A DNA stretch of 33,981 nucleotides from Chitinophagaceae bacterium (GCA_025923075.1 JAICGN010000039.1:1-33981), one strand, 5' to 3'. Numbered from the stretch's first letter, positions 16,196 through 23,689 are shown. Numbers and translations are program-made. The notes: generated by a model not told the origin, from the letters alone.

Positions 16196-16900
16196 TCATG
16201 CAGCTGCTTTGTTTGTCTGCTCATTGCGCGAAACAAATTTCCCCCTGATCATCTGCCAGCGATCTATTGGCAAAACTCTTTGTGTCGTGCTGATCAGCTT
16301 TTCAATTATGGTTGATGAAGCATGCTCAGCGATACCATTGATCCAAATGATGATCTCAGGATTACTAAGCTCTTTCAGGATTTTACCGGTATACCAGGTA
16401 CAATCTTCGGGAGTAGATTGTTTCATCATTTCTACCTCCAATGCCACCAATTGGCTATCGGTATAATTGGACCACAATAATTCATTAATCACAGTTTCTT
16501 CTTTATTCATATGCTGCAAAACGGCAGCTGTAAACTCGAAAAATGCGGCTTGTAATTCAAAACCGAACGAAACCATTTCATTTTTTGTGGTCAGCCCCTT
16601 GTATTGTTCAATTATTTTATCAATTGATGTTGCAAGCTTCTCATCTTTTTTATTGGTTTGTTCGATCATGGCGACAATATAAGGCGCATACAAAATCACA
16701 GAATGATAAAGGATCCTGTCTTCCTTGCTCAGATGGTACATAAATGAACGAGTCGTTTGTTTGATGACATCCATCGCACCCTCGGCCTGCTTTGGTTTTG
16801 TAAAATCGGCTTGCTGGATTTTAGCGCCCGCGTCAAACAACATGCTCCGCAACCCTTTGTGGGTCCTTTTAAAGATGTTGTATCGCTGTTCCTGTTTCAT
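16196..16900 (-). CDS. Hemerythrin-like helical protein
   Basis: 234 residues if begun at the ATG at 16900 (MKQEQRYNIF). The frame also has an ATG at 16933 that would add 11 residues, and I cannot decide firmly. The sequence is nearly all helical. His14 (RTHKGLR), His56-x3-Glu60 (FMYHLSKED), His66 and His130-x3-Glu134 (LQHMNKEE) give the HxxxE pattern of hemerythrin HHE domains, which hold a di-iron site for oxygen, NO or redox sensing. The final 90 residues form another helical part (IIWINGIAEHASSTIIEKL) with unknown role. It is cytoplasmic by sequence. It is transcribed alone, toward the response regulator, and its upstream region shares a 21-bp element with the cupin gene. Confidence 0.6.
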   Translation of the reverse strand: MKQEQRYNIFKRTHKGLRSMLFDAGAKIQQADFTKPKQAEGAMDVIKQTTRSFMYHLSKEDRILYHSVILYAPYIVAMIEQTNKKDEKLATSIDKIIEQYKGLTTKNEMVSFGFELQAAFFEFTAAVLQHMNKEETVINELLWSNYTDSQLVALEVEMMKQSTPEDCTWYTGKILKELSNPEIIIWINGIAEHASSTIIEKLISTTQRVLPIDRWQMIRGKFVSRNEQTNKAAA

Positions 16901-16976
16901 GACTTCTTTGGTTTTTGGTTGTATGAATAACACGAATTGTATGACGCAAATATGCTACGAAAAGTTACAGAACCTT

Positions 16977-16997
16977 ATAGCATAACAATGTGAAAAA
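16977..16997 (-). promoter_or_regulatory. Shared upstream element, hemerythrin copy
   Basis: On the minus strand this reads CACATTGTTATGCTAT preceded by five T, identical to 11743-11763 in front of the cupin gene. GTTATGC is followed after 25 bp by CATATTTG, a near match to the -7 consensus. The copy lies 44 bp above the earlier ATG (16933) and 77 bp above the preferred one. Confidence 0.5.
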
Positions 16998-17053
16998 CAA
17001 GTGTTAGCGGCTAGTTCTCGTTAACTTATACCCCAAACGGGTACGGAGTATAC

Positions 17054-17200
17054 ATGAGTGGCAAATGGACAAAATCAAAGGCAATTTTTGATGATGTACT
17101 GAGGACACATCGGCCCCGCTTTCCTGGGGAGAAAATCGAAAAGGGTTCAAATGTTAAAGAACTTAACAGAACAACGTTAAACCATGTGAAATATCATTAG
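17054..17200 (+). CDS. Possible 48-residue protein (hypothetical)
   Basis: ATG at 17054, preceded by GGAG at a 5-bp distance (an uncommonly good Shine-Dalgarno for this window), then 48 codons ending in TAG at 17198-17200. The peptide is basic and hydrophilic (begins MSGKWTKSKAIFDDVLRTHR). No family is recognised and there is no second line of support. It may be a chance frame. Confidence 0.22.
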   Translation: MSGKWTKSKAIFDDVLRTHRPRFPGEKIEKGSNVKELNRTTLNHVKYH

Positions 17201-17275
17201 CATCATTGATAGATAAGTTTTCTTTGAATACCAAGAGCAGTTTAGAATTCGTTATTATCAAAATCAATTTCAATT

Positions 17276-17899
17276 ATGAAAAATCTCCCGGTCCTCGTGC
17301 TATTTTTCACACTTTGTTTGAATGCGTATTCTCAAAAAAAGAAAGATCCCTCTGAAAAAGAATCATTGTTTCGCTGGGGATTTAAAGGCGGACTAAATCT
17401 CAATAAAATACAGGGTGAATCATTTAAAAACGAGTTTAGTTATAACTATGCATTAGGAGGATTCATGCAAGTAAATATTACGAGGAAACTCGGCATACAA
17501 CCTGAAATAAATTTTGCTCAAACTTCTGCGGAGCAATCGGATGACATAACCGTGATCTATGATGATTTGTTTCTCGGTGGTACCCAAAAAAAAGCAAAGC
17601 TTGATTATTTGAAATTTGCAGGTTTATTGAATATTGATGTCGGACCATCTCAAAGAGTAAAACTTCAGCTTGGTCCACAATGGGGCATGCTTGTGAACGA
17701 AGCTGTCGATAGTCTTAAAACACCCGGTGATATTTTCAAAAATGGGGAGTTTTCTGTTTTGGGCGGGGTTATGTTGCAACTCCCTCTATTTCATCTGGGC
17801 ACCCGTTATGAAATCGGCTTGACTAATATCAATGGAATCGATAACCAGGATAAATGGACAAGCCAGGCATGGCAGTTTTTTGTTGGGATTACTTTATAG
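17276..17899 (+). CDS. Outer-membrane beta-barrel protein (PorT-like)
   Basis: 207 residues. Signal peptide MKNLPVLVLFFTLCLNAYSQ is cut after Ser19/Gln20. The mature part shows alternating amphipathic strands (FRWGFKGGLNLNKI, YALGGFMQVNITRKLGIQPEINFAQ, LKFAGLLNIDVG, VKLQLGPQWGMLV, LGTRYEIGLTNI), with the closing strand AWQFFVGITL at the C-terminus. This fits the 8-stranded porin-family/PorT-like group common in Bacteroidota. The specific role is unknown. It stands just upstream of the ribosomal cluster promoter and is not part of that operon. Confidence 0.85.
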   Translation: MKNLPVLVLFFTLCLNAYSQKKKDPSEKESLFRWGFKGGLNLNKIQGESFKNEFSYNYALGGFMQVNITRKLGIQPEINFAQTSAEQSDDITVIYDDLFLGGTQKKAKLDYLKFAGLLNIDVGPSQRVKLQLGPQWGMLVNEAVDSLKTPGDIFKNGEFSVLGGVMLQLPLFHLGTRYEIGLTNINGIDNQDKWTSQAWQFFVGITL

Positions 17900-17930
17900 G
17901 TAATCCGAATAAAAAATTATTTTCCAAATC

Positions 17931-17962
17931 TTTGCCTGATAAGCATCATCCCCCTATCTTTG
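17931..17962 (+). promoter_or_regulatory. Promoter of the S10-spc ribosomal operon
   Basis: TTTG at 17931-17934, spacer of exactly 20 bp, TATCTTTG at 17955-17962. This fits both halves of the Bacteroidota sigma-ABfr consensus (TTTG-N19-21-TAnnTTTG). Transcription should begin near 17967-17970, giving a leader of about 25 nt before rpsJ. It marks rpsJ as the first gene of the operon. Confidence 0.85.
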
Positions 17963-17993
17963 CGCTCCCAAATTCAAATGGGGATTTTTACTC

Positions 17994-18299
17994 ATGTCGC
18001 AGAGAATCAGAATCAAATTACAGTCTTACGATCATAACCTGGTAGATAAGTCTGCCGAAAAGATAGTTAAGACCGTTCGCAGCACCGGCGCTGTGGTCAC
18101 AGGACCTATTCCTTTGCCTACACGCAAGAAAATATTTACCGTGTTGCGTTCGCCGCACGTAAACAAGAAAAGTCGTGAACAATTCCAACTGGCAACGCAT
18201 AAGCGACTGTTGGATATTTACACTTCTTCAAGCCGTACTGTTGATGCATTGAGTAAGTTGGATCTGCCAAGTGGGGTAGAGGTTGAGATTAAAGCGTAG
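17994..18299 (+). CDS. rpsJ: Ribosomal protein uS10
   Basis: 101 residues, full length. [22 protein letters not shown], then [28 protein letters not shown] and the VEVEIKA end are diagnostic of S10, a 30S head protein that in other bacteria also acts in antitermination with NusB. It is the first gene of the cluster, 31 bp after the -7 box. The usual fusA/rpsG/rpsL neighbours upstream are missing. A 303-bp spacer with repeats and a structured RNA separates it from rplC. Confidence 0.98.
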   Translation: MSQRIRIKLQSYDHNLVDKSAEKIVKTVRSTGAVVTGPIPLPTRKKIFTVLRSPHVNKKSREQFQLATHKRLLDIYTSSSRTVDALSKLDLPSGVEVEIKA

Positions 18300-18314
18300 T
18301 ACCAATCCCCTGTC

Positions 18315-18329
18315 TCCGCCTGAGGCGGA
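18315..18329. repeat. Palindromic repeat, CCGCCT family, copy 1
   Basis: TCCGCCTGAGGCGGA, perfect 7-bp arms with one central base, 16 bp after the rpsJ stop. Further copies lie at 18434 and 28546. Confidence 0.75.
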
Positions 18330-18433
18330 TGACCCGGGTTGTATAGTTCTTATAAAAATAAATTTCATCATCTCTCAACTCTCTATGGAAAATATAGAGG
18401 AGAAAAGAGCTCTGATATTTAACTCTCTCAAGT

Positions 18434-18448
18434 TCCGCCTCGGGCGGA
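18434..18448. repeat. Palindromic repeat, CCGCCT family, copy 2
   Basis: TCCGCCTCGGGCGGA, 6-bp arms. It is followed by TTGGGGGTATAAA, closely matching ATGGGGGTACAAA after copy 3 at 28546, so the repeat unit includes its right flank. Confidence 0.75.
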
Positions 18449-18531
18449 TTGGGGGTATAAAACAAGCCATTCAGGGTTTGTTTACTGCCGGTACTTCTGA
18501 AAAAAAAGAAAAGGTCGGCGGCAAACGGGGA

Positions 18532-18592
18532 TTGACGCCTTGGTTCGTGTTTCACGAAACAAGTGCATGTCCTAATAATCCTGCAGGCGCAA
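18532..18592 (+). ncRNA. Structured RNA element upstream of rplC (candidate)
   Basis: An outer stem pairs TTG(a)CGCCT (18532-18540) with AGGCGCAA (18585-18592), one bulged A. Inside lies a hairpin GGTTCGTG/CACGAAAC around TTT (18542-18560) with one mismatch, and a short GCA/TGC pairing near 18565-18584. It ends 10 bp before the rplC ATG. R-protein operons often carry autoregulatory leaders, but this one matches none that I can name. Folding was done by eye. Confidence 0.35.
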
Positions 18593-18602
18593 ATTGAAAA
18601 AC

Positions 18603-19220
18603 ATGAAAGGTATTATTGGGAAAAAAGTTGGAATGACCAGCATCTTCGATCCCTCGGGTAAACAAACAGCCTGCACAATCATTGAAGCGGGCCCTTGTGT
18701 TGTTACACAGGTAAGAACAAAAGAAAACGATGGTTACGAAGCTCTTCAGCTTTCTTTTGGTGATAAGAATGATAAACATTCTACTCTTTCTGAAAAAAAT
18801 CACTTCGCTAAAGCAAGCACTTCTCCCAAAAAATTCTCTAAAGAATTCCGCGACACTTCTCTCCAAAAAAATATTGGTGAAACCGTTACTGTTGACATTT
18901 TCTCTGAAGGTGATAAGGTTGAAGTAATTGGTACAACAAAAGGTAAGGGATTCCAGGGCGTAGTTAAGCGTCATGGCTTCCATGGTGTCGGTCAACAATC
19001 GCATGGTCAGCATGATCGCCAAAGAGCTCCGGGCTCCTTGGGTAACTCATCGGACGCCAGCCGTGTAATGAAAGGAATGAAGATGGGCGGTCGCATGGGT
19101 AGCGACAGGGTTAAAATGAAAGGATTGAAAGTGGTAAAAATCTTTGCTGAAAAAAATTATATCCTGGTCAGTGGATCAGTTCCTGGTCATAACGGTTCAA
19201 TTGTTTTGATTCAAAAATAA
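18603..19220 (+). CDS. rplC: Ribosomal protein uL3
   Basis: 205 residues from the ATG at 18603 ([15 protein letters not shown], the usual L3 start). An in-frame TTG at 18594 would add three residues and is less likely. The core loop [29 protein letters not shown] and [16 protein letters not shown] are typical. L3 binds 23S rRNA early in assembly and reaches toward the peptidyl-transferase centre. Gln in the GQQSHGQ loop is the residue commonly methylated in related bacteria. Confidence 0.97.
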   Translation: MKGIIGKKVGMTSIFDPSGKQTACTIIEAGPCVVTQVRTKENDGYEALQLSFGDKNDKHSTLSEKNHFAKASTSPKKFSKEFRDTSLQKNIGETVTVDIFSEGDKVEVIGTTKGKGFQGVVKRHGFHGVGQQSHGQHDRQRAPGSLGNSSDASRVMKGMKMGGRMGSDRVKMKGLKVVKIFAEKNYILVSGSVPGHNGSIVLIQK

Positions 19221-19230
19221 TTCCTATAGG

Positions 19231-19256
19231 TAGAGACAAGGCATACCCTGTTTCTA
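19231..19256. repeat. Imperfect hairpin repeat between rplC and rplD
   Basis: TAGAGACAAGG, loop CATA, CCCTGTTTCTA: 10 of 11 positions pair, with one G-T. It resembles a decayed copy of the GTAGAGACAAGGCATGCC-type palindrome known from many genomes (from memory). Confidence 0.55.
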
Positions 19257-19269
19257 AAAAATAAATAAG

Positions 19270-19908
19270 ATGCAAGTAGAAGTTTTAAAAATAGATGGAG
19301 AGAAAACCGGGAGAAAGGTTGACTTACCGGAAGATATCTTTGGTGCTGAACCAAACCAGCATGTCGTTTATCTTGCGGTAAAGCAATACCTCGCTGCACA
19401 ACGGCAGGGAACACATAAAGTGAAAACCCGCGCTGAAGTGCATGGTGCAAGCCGTAAACTTCATCGTCAAAAAGGTACAGGTGGCAGCCGGAAAGGAAAT
19501 ATTCGTAATCCGTTATATAAAGGGGGTGGTACAGTATTCGGTCCTAAGCCGCATGGTTATGATATCAAATTGAACCGTAAAGTAAAAGACCTTGCAAAAA
19601 TTTCTGCTCTGTCTTTTAAAGCAAAAGATAATGCAATCCTGGTTATAGAAGATATGTCGTTGGATACTCCTAAAACAAGAAGCTTTACCGATATGCTCAG
19701 CAGCCTGGAAGTATATGGTAAGAAAGCGTTGTTTGTAATGCCGGAGTATAATGATAACGTATACCTGAGCTATCGCAATGTTCCTTTTGTAAAAGGAACC
19801 TTATTGAGTGATATGAATACGTACGACATAGTGAATGCAGATGTGTTGATTTTGACTGAAGGAGCTGCAAAAATTTTTACTGAAGCAGAAACTGAGACCG
19901 AAGCATAA
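19270..19908 (+). CDS. rplD: Ribosomal protein uL4
   Basis: 212 residues. The exit-tunnel loop TRAEVHGASRKLHRQKGTGGSRKGNIRNPLYKGGGTVFGP, with the GTGGSR motif, is diagnostic. The C-terminal globular half (RNVPFVKGTLLSDMNTYDIVNADVLILTEGA) is complete. The final residues are acidic. L4 lines the exit tunnel and in gamma-proteobacteria represses the S10 operon. Whether it does so here cannot be seen. Start ATG lies 13 bp after the hairpin at 19231-19256. Confidence 0.97.
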   Translation: MQVEVLKIDGEKTGRKVDLPEDIFGAEPNQHVVYLAVKQYLAAQRQGTHKVKTRAEVHGASRKLHRQKGTGGSRKGNIRNPLYKGGGTVFGPKPHGYDIKLNRKVKDLAKISALSFKAKDNAILVIEDMSLDTPKTRSFTDMLSSLEVYGKKALFVMPEYNDNVYLSYRNVPFVKGTLLSDMNTYDIVNADVLILTEGAAKIFTEAETETEA

Positions 19909-19914
19909 ACCCTA

Positions 19915-19927
19915 TCCCTAAAAGGGA
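19915..19927. repeat. CCCT/AGGG palindrome after rplD
   Basis: TCCCTAAAAGGGA, 5-bp arms, 6 bp after the rplD stop. It resembles the CCCCTAAAGGGG elements at 24782 and 24844 and the CCCCTGAAGGGG at 28358. Confidence 0.6.
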
Positions 19928-20005
19928 GTGAGGAAAGTTCTTATAAAAAGTGAAATTGAGTTAGTGAAGTATAAAGTAAAAAGAGAATTTGAAGTTGTGT
20001 AATCA

Positions 20006-20040
20006 TTTTCAAATTTTCAAATTTTCAAATTTTCAAATTG
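20006..20040. repeat. TTTTCAAA tandem repeat between rplD and rplW
   Basis: Four exact copies of TTTTCAAA followed by TTG, ending 7 bp before the rplW start. A related array lies at 27360-27397, before rplR. Confidence 0.85.
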
Positions 20041-20047
20041 TATTCAG

Positions 20048-20347
20048 ATGAAACTTTCTGATGTATTGATAAAGCCGATCTTAAGCGAAAAAGCAAATAA
20101 CCAGCAGGAAAAACTGCGTCGTTATGCTTTTCGTGTTGATAAAAAAGCAAACAAGCTTGAGATAAAAAAGGCGATTGAAAATTTTTATGGTGTGACGGTT
20201 ACAGATGTAAACACAGTAGTGGCGCCGGCAAAAAGTAAAAGCCGTTATACTAAAAAGGGCTTTATTTCTGGGCAAAAATCATCGTACAAAAAAGCATTTG
20301 TAACGATCGCATCCGGGGAAACAATTGATCTGTATTCAAATATTTAA
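20048..20347 (+). CDS. rplW: Ribosomal protein uL23
   Basis: 99 residues. SDVLIKPILSEKANNQQEKLRRYAFRVDKKANKLEIKKAIENFYGVTVTDVNTV is the L23 fold signature. L23 sits at the tunnel exit and is the docking point for trigger factor and SRP. The C-terminal part carries the KSRYTKKGFISGQKSSYKKAFVTI loop. It is full length. Its stop is followed immediately by an inverted A/T-rich repeat element (20348-20430). Confidence 0.97.
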   Translation: MKLSDVLIKPILSEKANNQQEKLRRYAFRVDKKANKLEIKKAIENFYGVTVTDVNTVVAPAKSKSRYTKKGFISGQKSSYKKAFVTIASGETIDLYSNI

Positions 20348-20430
20348 AAAGTAAAAATTAAAAAGTAAAAATTCAAAAAATCATTGATGTGCACCTGCAG
20401 AATTGACTTTTGACTTTTAACTTTTGACTT
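20348..20430. repeat. AAAGT inverted-repeat element, copy 1 (rplW-rplB)
   Basis: The left part holds AAGTAAAAATTCAAAAAATC. The right part holds TTGACTTTTGACTTTTAAC, which is roughly its reverse complement, so a long imperfect hairpin can form around a loop with GTGCACCTGCAG. The left 20-mer is the exact reverse complement of the right arm of copy 3 at 28753-28821. It starts right after the stop codon and ends 6 bp before the rplB start. Confidence 0.75.
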
Positions 20431-20436
20431 AGACAT

Positions 20437-21276
20437 ATGGCACTTAAAAAATTTAAACCAGTAACGGCAGGAACCAGATGGAGGATCGGTAACGCCTTTG
20501 CCGAAGTGACTACCAATGTTCCTGAAAAAAGCCTGGTAGAAACAAAGAAAAGAACCGGCGGTCGTAACACATCCGGTCACATGACGATGCGTTACATTGG
20601 CGGCGGTCATAAAAAGAAATACAGGGTTATCGATTTCAAAAGAAATAAGAAAGGAATGGATGCAACTGTAAGAACCGTGGAGTATGATCCGAATCGTACA
20701 TGTTTCATCGCTTTAGTAGAATATACGGATGGCGAAAAAAGATATGTAATAGCGCCGCAAGGTCTACAGGTGGGAATGACAATATCCAGTGGTGATGATG
20801 TGGCTCCGGAAATTGGGAATGCATTAATGCTAAAGAACATGCCCCTGGGTACTATGGTTCATAATATTGAAATGCAGCCGGGTCAGGGGGGAAAGATCGC
20901 AAGAAGCGCCGGTTCATCAGCGCAGTTGACGAACAAAGAAGATAGATATGCGGTTTTGAAAATGCCAAGCGGCGAACTGAGAAAAGTCTTGATCAATTGT
21001 TATGCAACTGTTGGCGTCGTGGGGAATAGTGATCATGCTTTGCAAAGTATGGGTAAGGCAGGCCGTAACAGGTGGAGAGGTATTCGTCCACGTAACCGTG
21101 GTGTTGCAATGAATCCTGTTGACCATCCGATGGGTGGTGGTGAAGGTAAAGCTTCAGGTGGTCATCCAAGAAGCCGTACCGGTAAATATGCAAAGGGAGA
21201 AAAAACCAGAACAAGAGGTAAAGGCAGTGATAAACTGATTATTCAAAGAAAGAACGGATCTAAAATAACCAAATAA
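20437..21276 (+). CDS. rplB: Ribosomal protein uL2
   Basis: 279 residues, usual length. [17 protein letters not shown] at the start, then [28 protein letters not shown] and the C-terminal [20 protein letters not shown] block with His230, the conserved histidine near the peptidyl-transferase centre. [12 protein letters not shown] is the normal end. L2 is needed for subunit joining and peptidyl-transferase activity. There is no extension or truncation. Confidence 0.98.
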   Translation: MALKKFKPVTAGTRWRIGNAFAEVTTNVPEKSLVETKKRTGGRNTSGHMTMRYIGGGHKKKYRVIDFKRNKKGMDATVRTVEYDPNRTCFIALVEYTDGEKRYVIAPQGLQVGMTISSGDDVAPEIGNALMLKNMPLGTMVHNIEMQPGQGGKIARSAGSSAQLTNKEDRYAVLKMPSGELRKVLINCYATVGVVGNSDHALQSMGKAGRNRWRGIRPRNRGVAMNPVDHPMGGGEGKASGGHPRSRTGKYAKGEKTRTRGKGSDKLIIQRKNGSKITK

Positions 21277-21340
21277 CAAAACACAAAACACAAAACACAA
21301 ATTCCAAATTGGAACTTGGAATTTGGAACTTGGAATTTAA
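21277..21340. repeat. CAAATTCC/GGAATTTG repeat element, copy 1 (rplB-rpsS)
   Basis: Three tandem CAAAACA units, then AATTCCAAATTGGAACTTGG and repeats of GGAATTTGG. The arms can pair back over the short centre. It starts directly after the rplB stop. A second copy with the same ACAAA-TACAAAT-TTGGAATTTGGAATTT order lies at 25790-25862. Confidence 0.7.
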
Positions 21341-21346
21341 AAACAT

Positions 21347-21625
21347 ATGGCACGTTCAATTAAAAAAGGTCCTTACGTAGCATCATATCTTGAAAAAAAG
21401 GTTCTTGCTATCAATGAGGGAAAATCTAAAAAAGGTGTTATTAAAACATGGAGCAGACGTTCAACGATCACTCCTGATTTTGTAGGACACACTTTTGCGG
21501 TGCATAACGGAAATAAATTCATCCCGGTTTATGTAACTGAATTTATGGTAGGGCATAAGCTTGGTGAGTTTGCGCCAACCCGCCAGTTTAAAGGACACTC
21601 AAGTAAGAAGATAGAAGCAGCATAA
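21347..21625 (+). CDS. rpsS: Ribosomal protein uS19
   Basis: 92 residues: [72 protein letters not shown]. All S19 signature parts are in place. S19 is a late-assembling 30S head protein that contacts S13 and the A-site tRNA. The start ATG is 6 bp after the end of the upstream repeat element. It is followed by an 11-bp-arm hairpin at 21631-21667. Confidence 0.98.
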   Translation: MARSIKKGPYVASYLEKKVLAINEGKSKKGVIKTWSRRSTITPDFVGHTFAVHNGNKFIPVYVTEFMVGHKLGEFAPTRQFKGHSSKKIEAA

Positions 21626-21630
21626 AACAA

Positions 21631-21667
21631 TTTCTGATTTCAAGATTTCTAATTTAGAAATCAGAAA
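21631..21667. repeat. Perfect hairpin between rpsS and rplV
   Basis: TTTCTGATTTC (21631-21641) and GAAATCAGAAA (21657-21667) are exact complements. The loop holds AAGATTTCTAATTTA, whose GATTTCTA part can pair with TTAGAAATC in an alternative register. It sits 5 bp after the rpsS stop. Confidence 0.8.
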
Positions 21668-21687
21668 TATAGAAACATTAAAAAAAA

Positions 21688-22209
21688 ATGGAAGCAGTAG
21701 CAAAACTTAGAAATTATCCCACGTCGCCGCGCAAAATGCGTTTGCTGGCTGATTTGATTCGTGGTAAGAAAGTCGATAAAGTATTAGCGATACTCGAGCA
21801 TAATTCCAAGCACCCGGCAGTGCCTTTGCGTAAGCTGGTCCTTAGTGCGATCAACAACTGGAAACAAAAAAACGAGGATGGTGATGTACATGAGTTGACA
21901 GTAAAAACAATTATGGTTGATGGCGGCAGAACATTGAAGCGTATGCGTCCGGCACCACAAGGTAGAGGCTATCGTGTTCGTAAAAGAAGTAATCATGTAA
22001 CTGTGATTGTCGATTATCCGCCGGTTGTAACGGAAGATCTGATTAAAGAAGTTATAAAAGAAGAGCAGCTGAAAGAGGTCAAGGAAATAGCCAGTGAATT
22101 AGAGGCCGTTTCCGGAGTAGAGGTAAAACCAAAAAAGAGAGCAACGAAAAAAACCACTGCAAAAGAGGAAGGCGAAACAAAAAAGACAACTAGGAAAAAA
22201 ACCAAATAA
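21688..22209 (+). CDS. rplV: Ribosomal protein uL22 with long charged C-terminal tail
   Basis: 173 residues, against about 110-135 usual. Residues 1-113 are the L22 core: [24 protein letters not shown] at the start and [30 protein letters not shown] at the end, with the tunnel hairpin. Residues 114-173 are extra: an acidic helical stretch ([23 protein letters not shown]), then a Lys/Thr-rich tail ([20 protein letters not shown]). The codon use and position show no sign of fusion or frameshift. The tail role is unknown; basic tails on r-proteins often bind rRNA. Confidence 0.95.
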   Translation: MEAVAKLRNYPTSPRKMRLLADLIRGKKVDKVLAILEHNSKHPAVPLRKLVLSAINNWKQKNEDGDVHELTVKTIMVDGGRTLKRMRPAPQGRGYRVRKRSNHVTVIVDYPPVVTEDLIKEVIKEEQLKEVKEIASELEAVSGVEVKPKKRATKKTTAKEEGETKKTTRKKTK

Positions 22210-22218
22210 TAGAACACA

Positions 22219-22238
22219 ATCCCGATAGCTATCGGGAT
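22219..22238. repeat. Perfect 20-bp palindrome between rplV and rpsC
   Basis: AT-CCCGATAGCTATCGGG-AT, 10-bp arms without loop. Its core is also found at 4270-4283 inside the GT39 coding sequence. It is the only element in this 47-bp spacer. Confidence 0.85.
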
Positions 22239-22256
22239 AGAAATTAAAATAAAAAC

Positions 22257-23162
22257 ATGGGTCAGAAAGCAAATCCAATTGGTAACAGGTTAGGCATCAT
22301 CCGTGGATGGGAATCCAACTGGTATGGCAGCAAAAAAGATTTTGCGGGTAAGCTGATTGAGGATAACAGGATCAGAACTTACCTGAATGCCCGTATCAAC
22401 AAAGGTGGTATTTCAAAGATTGTGATTGAAAGAACACTGGGAAAGTTGATAGTTACTATTCACACATCCAAGCCGGGTATCATTATCGGCAAAGGTGGTG
22501 GCGAAGTTGACAGGATCAAAGAAGAGTTGAAAAAACTTACCAATAAGGAAGATGTACAGATCAACATTCTTGAGATCCGTCGTCCTGAGTTGGACGCCAT
22601 GATCGTAGCTGATACAATTGCACGCCAAATTGAGAACCGTATCAACTATAAAAGAGCCATTAAAATGTCGATCGCTTCTGCACTTCGAATGGGTGCGGAA
22701 GGAATTAAAGTAAAAGTAGCAGGCCGTTTGGGCGGTGCTGAGATTGCACGTACGGAAGAGATAAAGCAGGGCCGTGTTCCATTGCATACGTTTCGTATGG
22801 ATATAGATTATGCAAATGTTTTTGCCCTGACTGTTTACGGAAAGATCGGTATCAAAGTTTGGATATGTAAGGGTGAAGTGCTTGCGAAGAGAGATCTGAA
22901 TCCAAATTTTGTAGGTGGCAAGAGTGATGTAAGTGACAGAAGAGAAAGAAGAGATATGGACAGCAGAGGCGGTGACCGCAGAGATGACAGAAGAGGTGGT
23001 GGCGGCGGAGAAAGAAGAGGCGGCGGTAGCGGAGACAGACGAGGTGGTGGTGGCGGACCGAGAGGTGGCGGTGGACAAGGCGGTAGAAGTGGAGGACCTG
23101 GTGGTGGTGGCAGAAGTGGCGGTAGCGGAAGAACCGGGGGCGGTGGTGGAAGAAGAAATTAA
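22257..23162 (+). CDS. rpsC: Ribosomal protein uS3 with Gly/Arg-rich tail
   Basis: 301 residues, longer than the usual 210-240. Residues 1-220 are standard S3: [22 protein letters not shown] domain [11 protein letters not shown] (74-84), [22 protein letters not shown] and the C-domain ending about FVGGKSD. Residues 221-301 form a low-complexity tail: basic/acidic [19 protein letters not shown], then runs of G with R, S, P and Q and several RGG units. It is in frame with normal start and stop. The tail DNA is repetitive and GC-rich compared with the rest. S3 is part of the mRNA entry helicase, and an RGG-type tail there could bind RNA (inference). Confidence 0.96.
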   Translation: MGQKANPIGNRLGIIRGWESNWYGSKKDFAGKLIEDNRIRTYLNARINKGGISKIVIERTLGKLIVTIHTSKPGIIIGKGGGEVDRIKEELKKLTNKEDVQINILEIRRPELDAMIVADTIARQIENRINYKRAIKMSIASALRMGAEGIKVKVAGRLGGAEIARTEEIKQGRVPLHTFRMDIDYANVFALTVYGKIGIKVWICKGEVLAKRDLNPNFVGGKSDVSDRRERRDMDSRGGDRRDDRRGGGGGERRGGGSGDRRGGGGGPRGGGGQGGRSGGPGGGGRSGGSGRTGGGGGRRN

Positions 23163-23166
23163 AGAA

Positions 23167-23260
23167 GCCATTAGCTATTAGCGCTAAGCTATTAGCAATG
23201 ATTAAGTGAATAAATTTTGCCTGATGCTGGCTAACAGCTAAAGGCCGAAAGCTAAAAGCT
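23167..23260. repeat. TTAGC/GCTAA repeat element between rpsC and rplP
   Basis: It starts with CATTAGCTATTAGCGCTAAG (10-bp palindrome TTAGCGCTAA at 23178-23187) and ends with GGCTAACAGCTAAAGGCC and AAGCTAAAAGCT. Left and right parts are imperfectly complementary, as in the other spacer elements. Confidence 0.6.
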
Positions 23261-23266
23261 CAAAAA

Positions 23267-23689
23267 ATGTTACAACCGAAAAGAACGAAACACAGGAAAA
23301 TGCAGAAGGGCCGGATGAAAGGCAATGCAAAAAGAGGAGCAACAATTGCATTTGGTTCATACGGATTAAAAGCTTTGGAACAGCATTGGATCACAGATCG
23401 CCAGATCGAAGCTGCCCGCCAGGCATTGACGCGTGAAATGAAACGCGAGGGTATGGTGTGGATCCGCATATTTCCCGATAAGCCAATTACCCGTAAACCG
23501 CTTGAAGTGAGAATGGGTAAGGGGAAGGGAAATCTTGAGTTTTGGGCTGCTGTTGTTAAACCTGGCCGAATTTTATTTGAGGTGGATGGCGTGACTGAAG
23601 ATGTAGCTAAAGCATCCTTAGCGCTTGCGGCGGGTAAGTTGCCTATCAAAACAAAATTTATCGCCAGAAGAGATGTGGTTAATTTATAA
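23267..23689 (+). CDS. rplP: Ribosomal protein uL16
   Basis: 140 residues: [62 protein letters not shown] and [39 protein letters not shown]. This is standard L16, which contacts the A-site and CCA end. Length is normal. It is separated from rpmC by 20 bp, one of only three junctions without a repeat. Confidence 0.98.
   Translation: MLQPKRTKHRKMQKGRMKGNAKRGATIAFGSYGLKALEQHWITDRQIEAARQALTREMKREGMVWIRIFPDKPITRKPLEVRMGKGKGNLEFWAAVVKPGRILFEVDGVTEDVAKASLALAAGKLPIKTKFIARRDVVNL

Larger units (their letters stand above)
16934..17275. other. Intergenic region between hemerythrin-like and OM-barrel genes
   Basis: 342 bp between divergent genes. It contains the 21-bp shared element near its left end (16977-16997, minus), a CCCC/GGGG hairpin at 17114-17129 without T tract, and a possible 48-codon ORF at 17054-17200. 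No tRNA or classical promoter was found. A CTTTG just after 17220 (TTTTCTTTG) is only a partial -7 match. Confidence 0.6.

Noticed and set aside
16170-16466. 98-codon plus-strand frame opposite the hemerythrin-like gene
   Set aside because: Overlaps the terminator and the helical gene on the other strand. The latter shows HxxxE motifs and helical periodicity, this one shows none.
20006-20040. TTTTCAAA array considered as a CRISPR-like or origin iteron array
   Set aside because: The units are adjacent without spacers, only 8 bp long, and a relative of the same word occurs at 27360. It fits the spacer-repeat class, with no cas, dnaA or rep gene near.
22413-23171. 252-codon minus-strand frame opposite rpsC
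   Set aside because: Ser/Thr/Ala-rich shadow of the Gly/Arg tail and of conserved S3 coding. No family resemblance.
22933-23181. 82-codon Glu/Val/Ala-rich frame over the rpsC tail
   Set aside because: It is the +1 shadow of the repetitive Gly/Arg codons of S3. Composition follows from the repeat and it has no independent start context.
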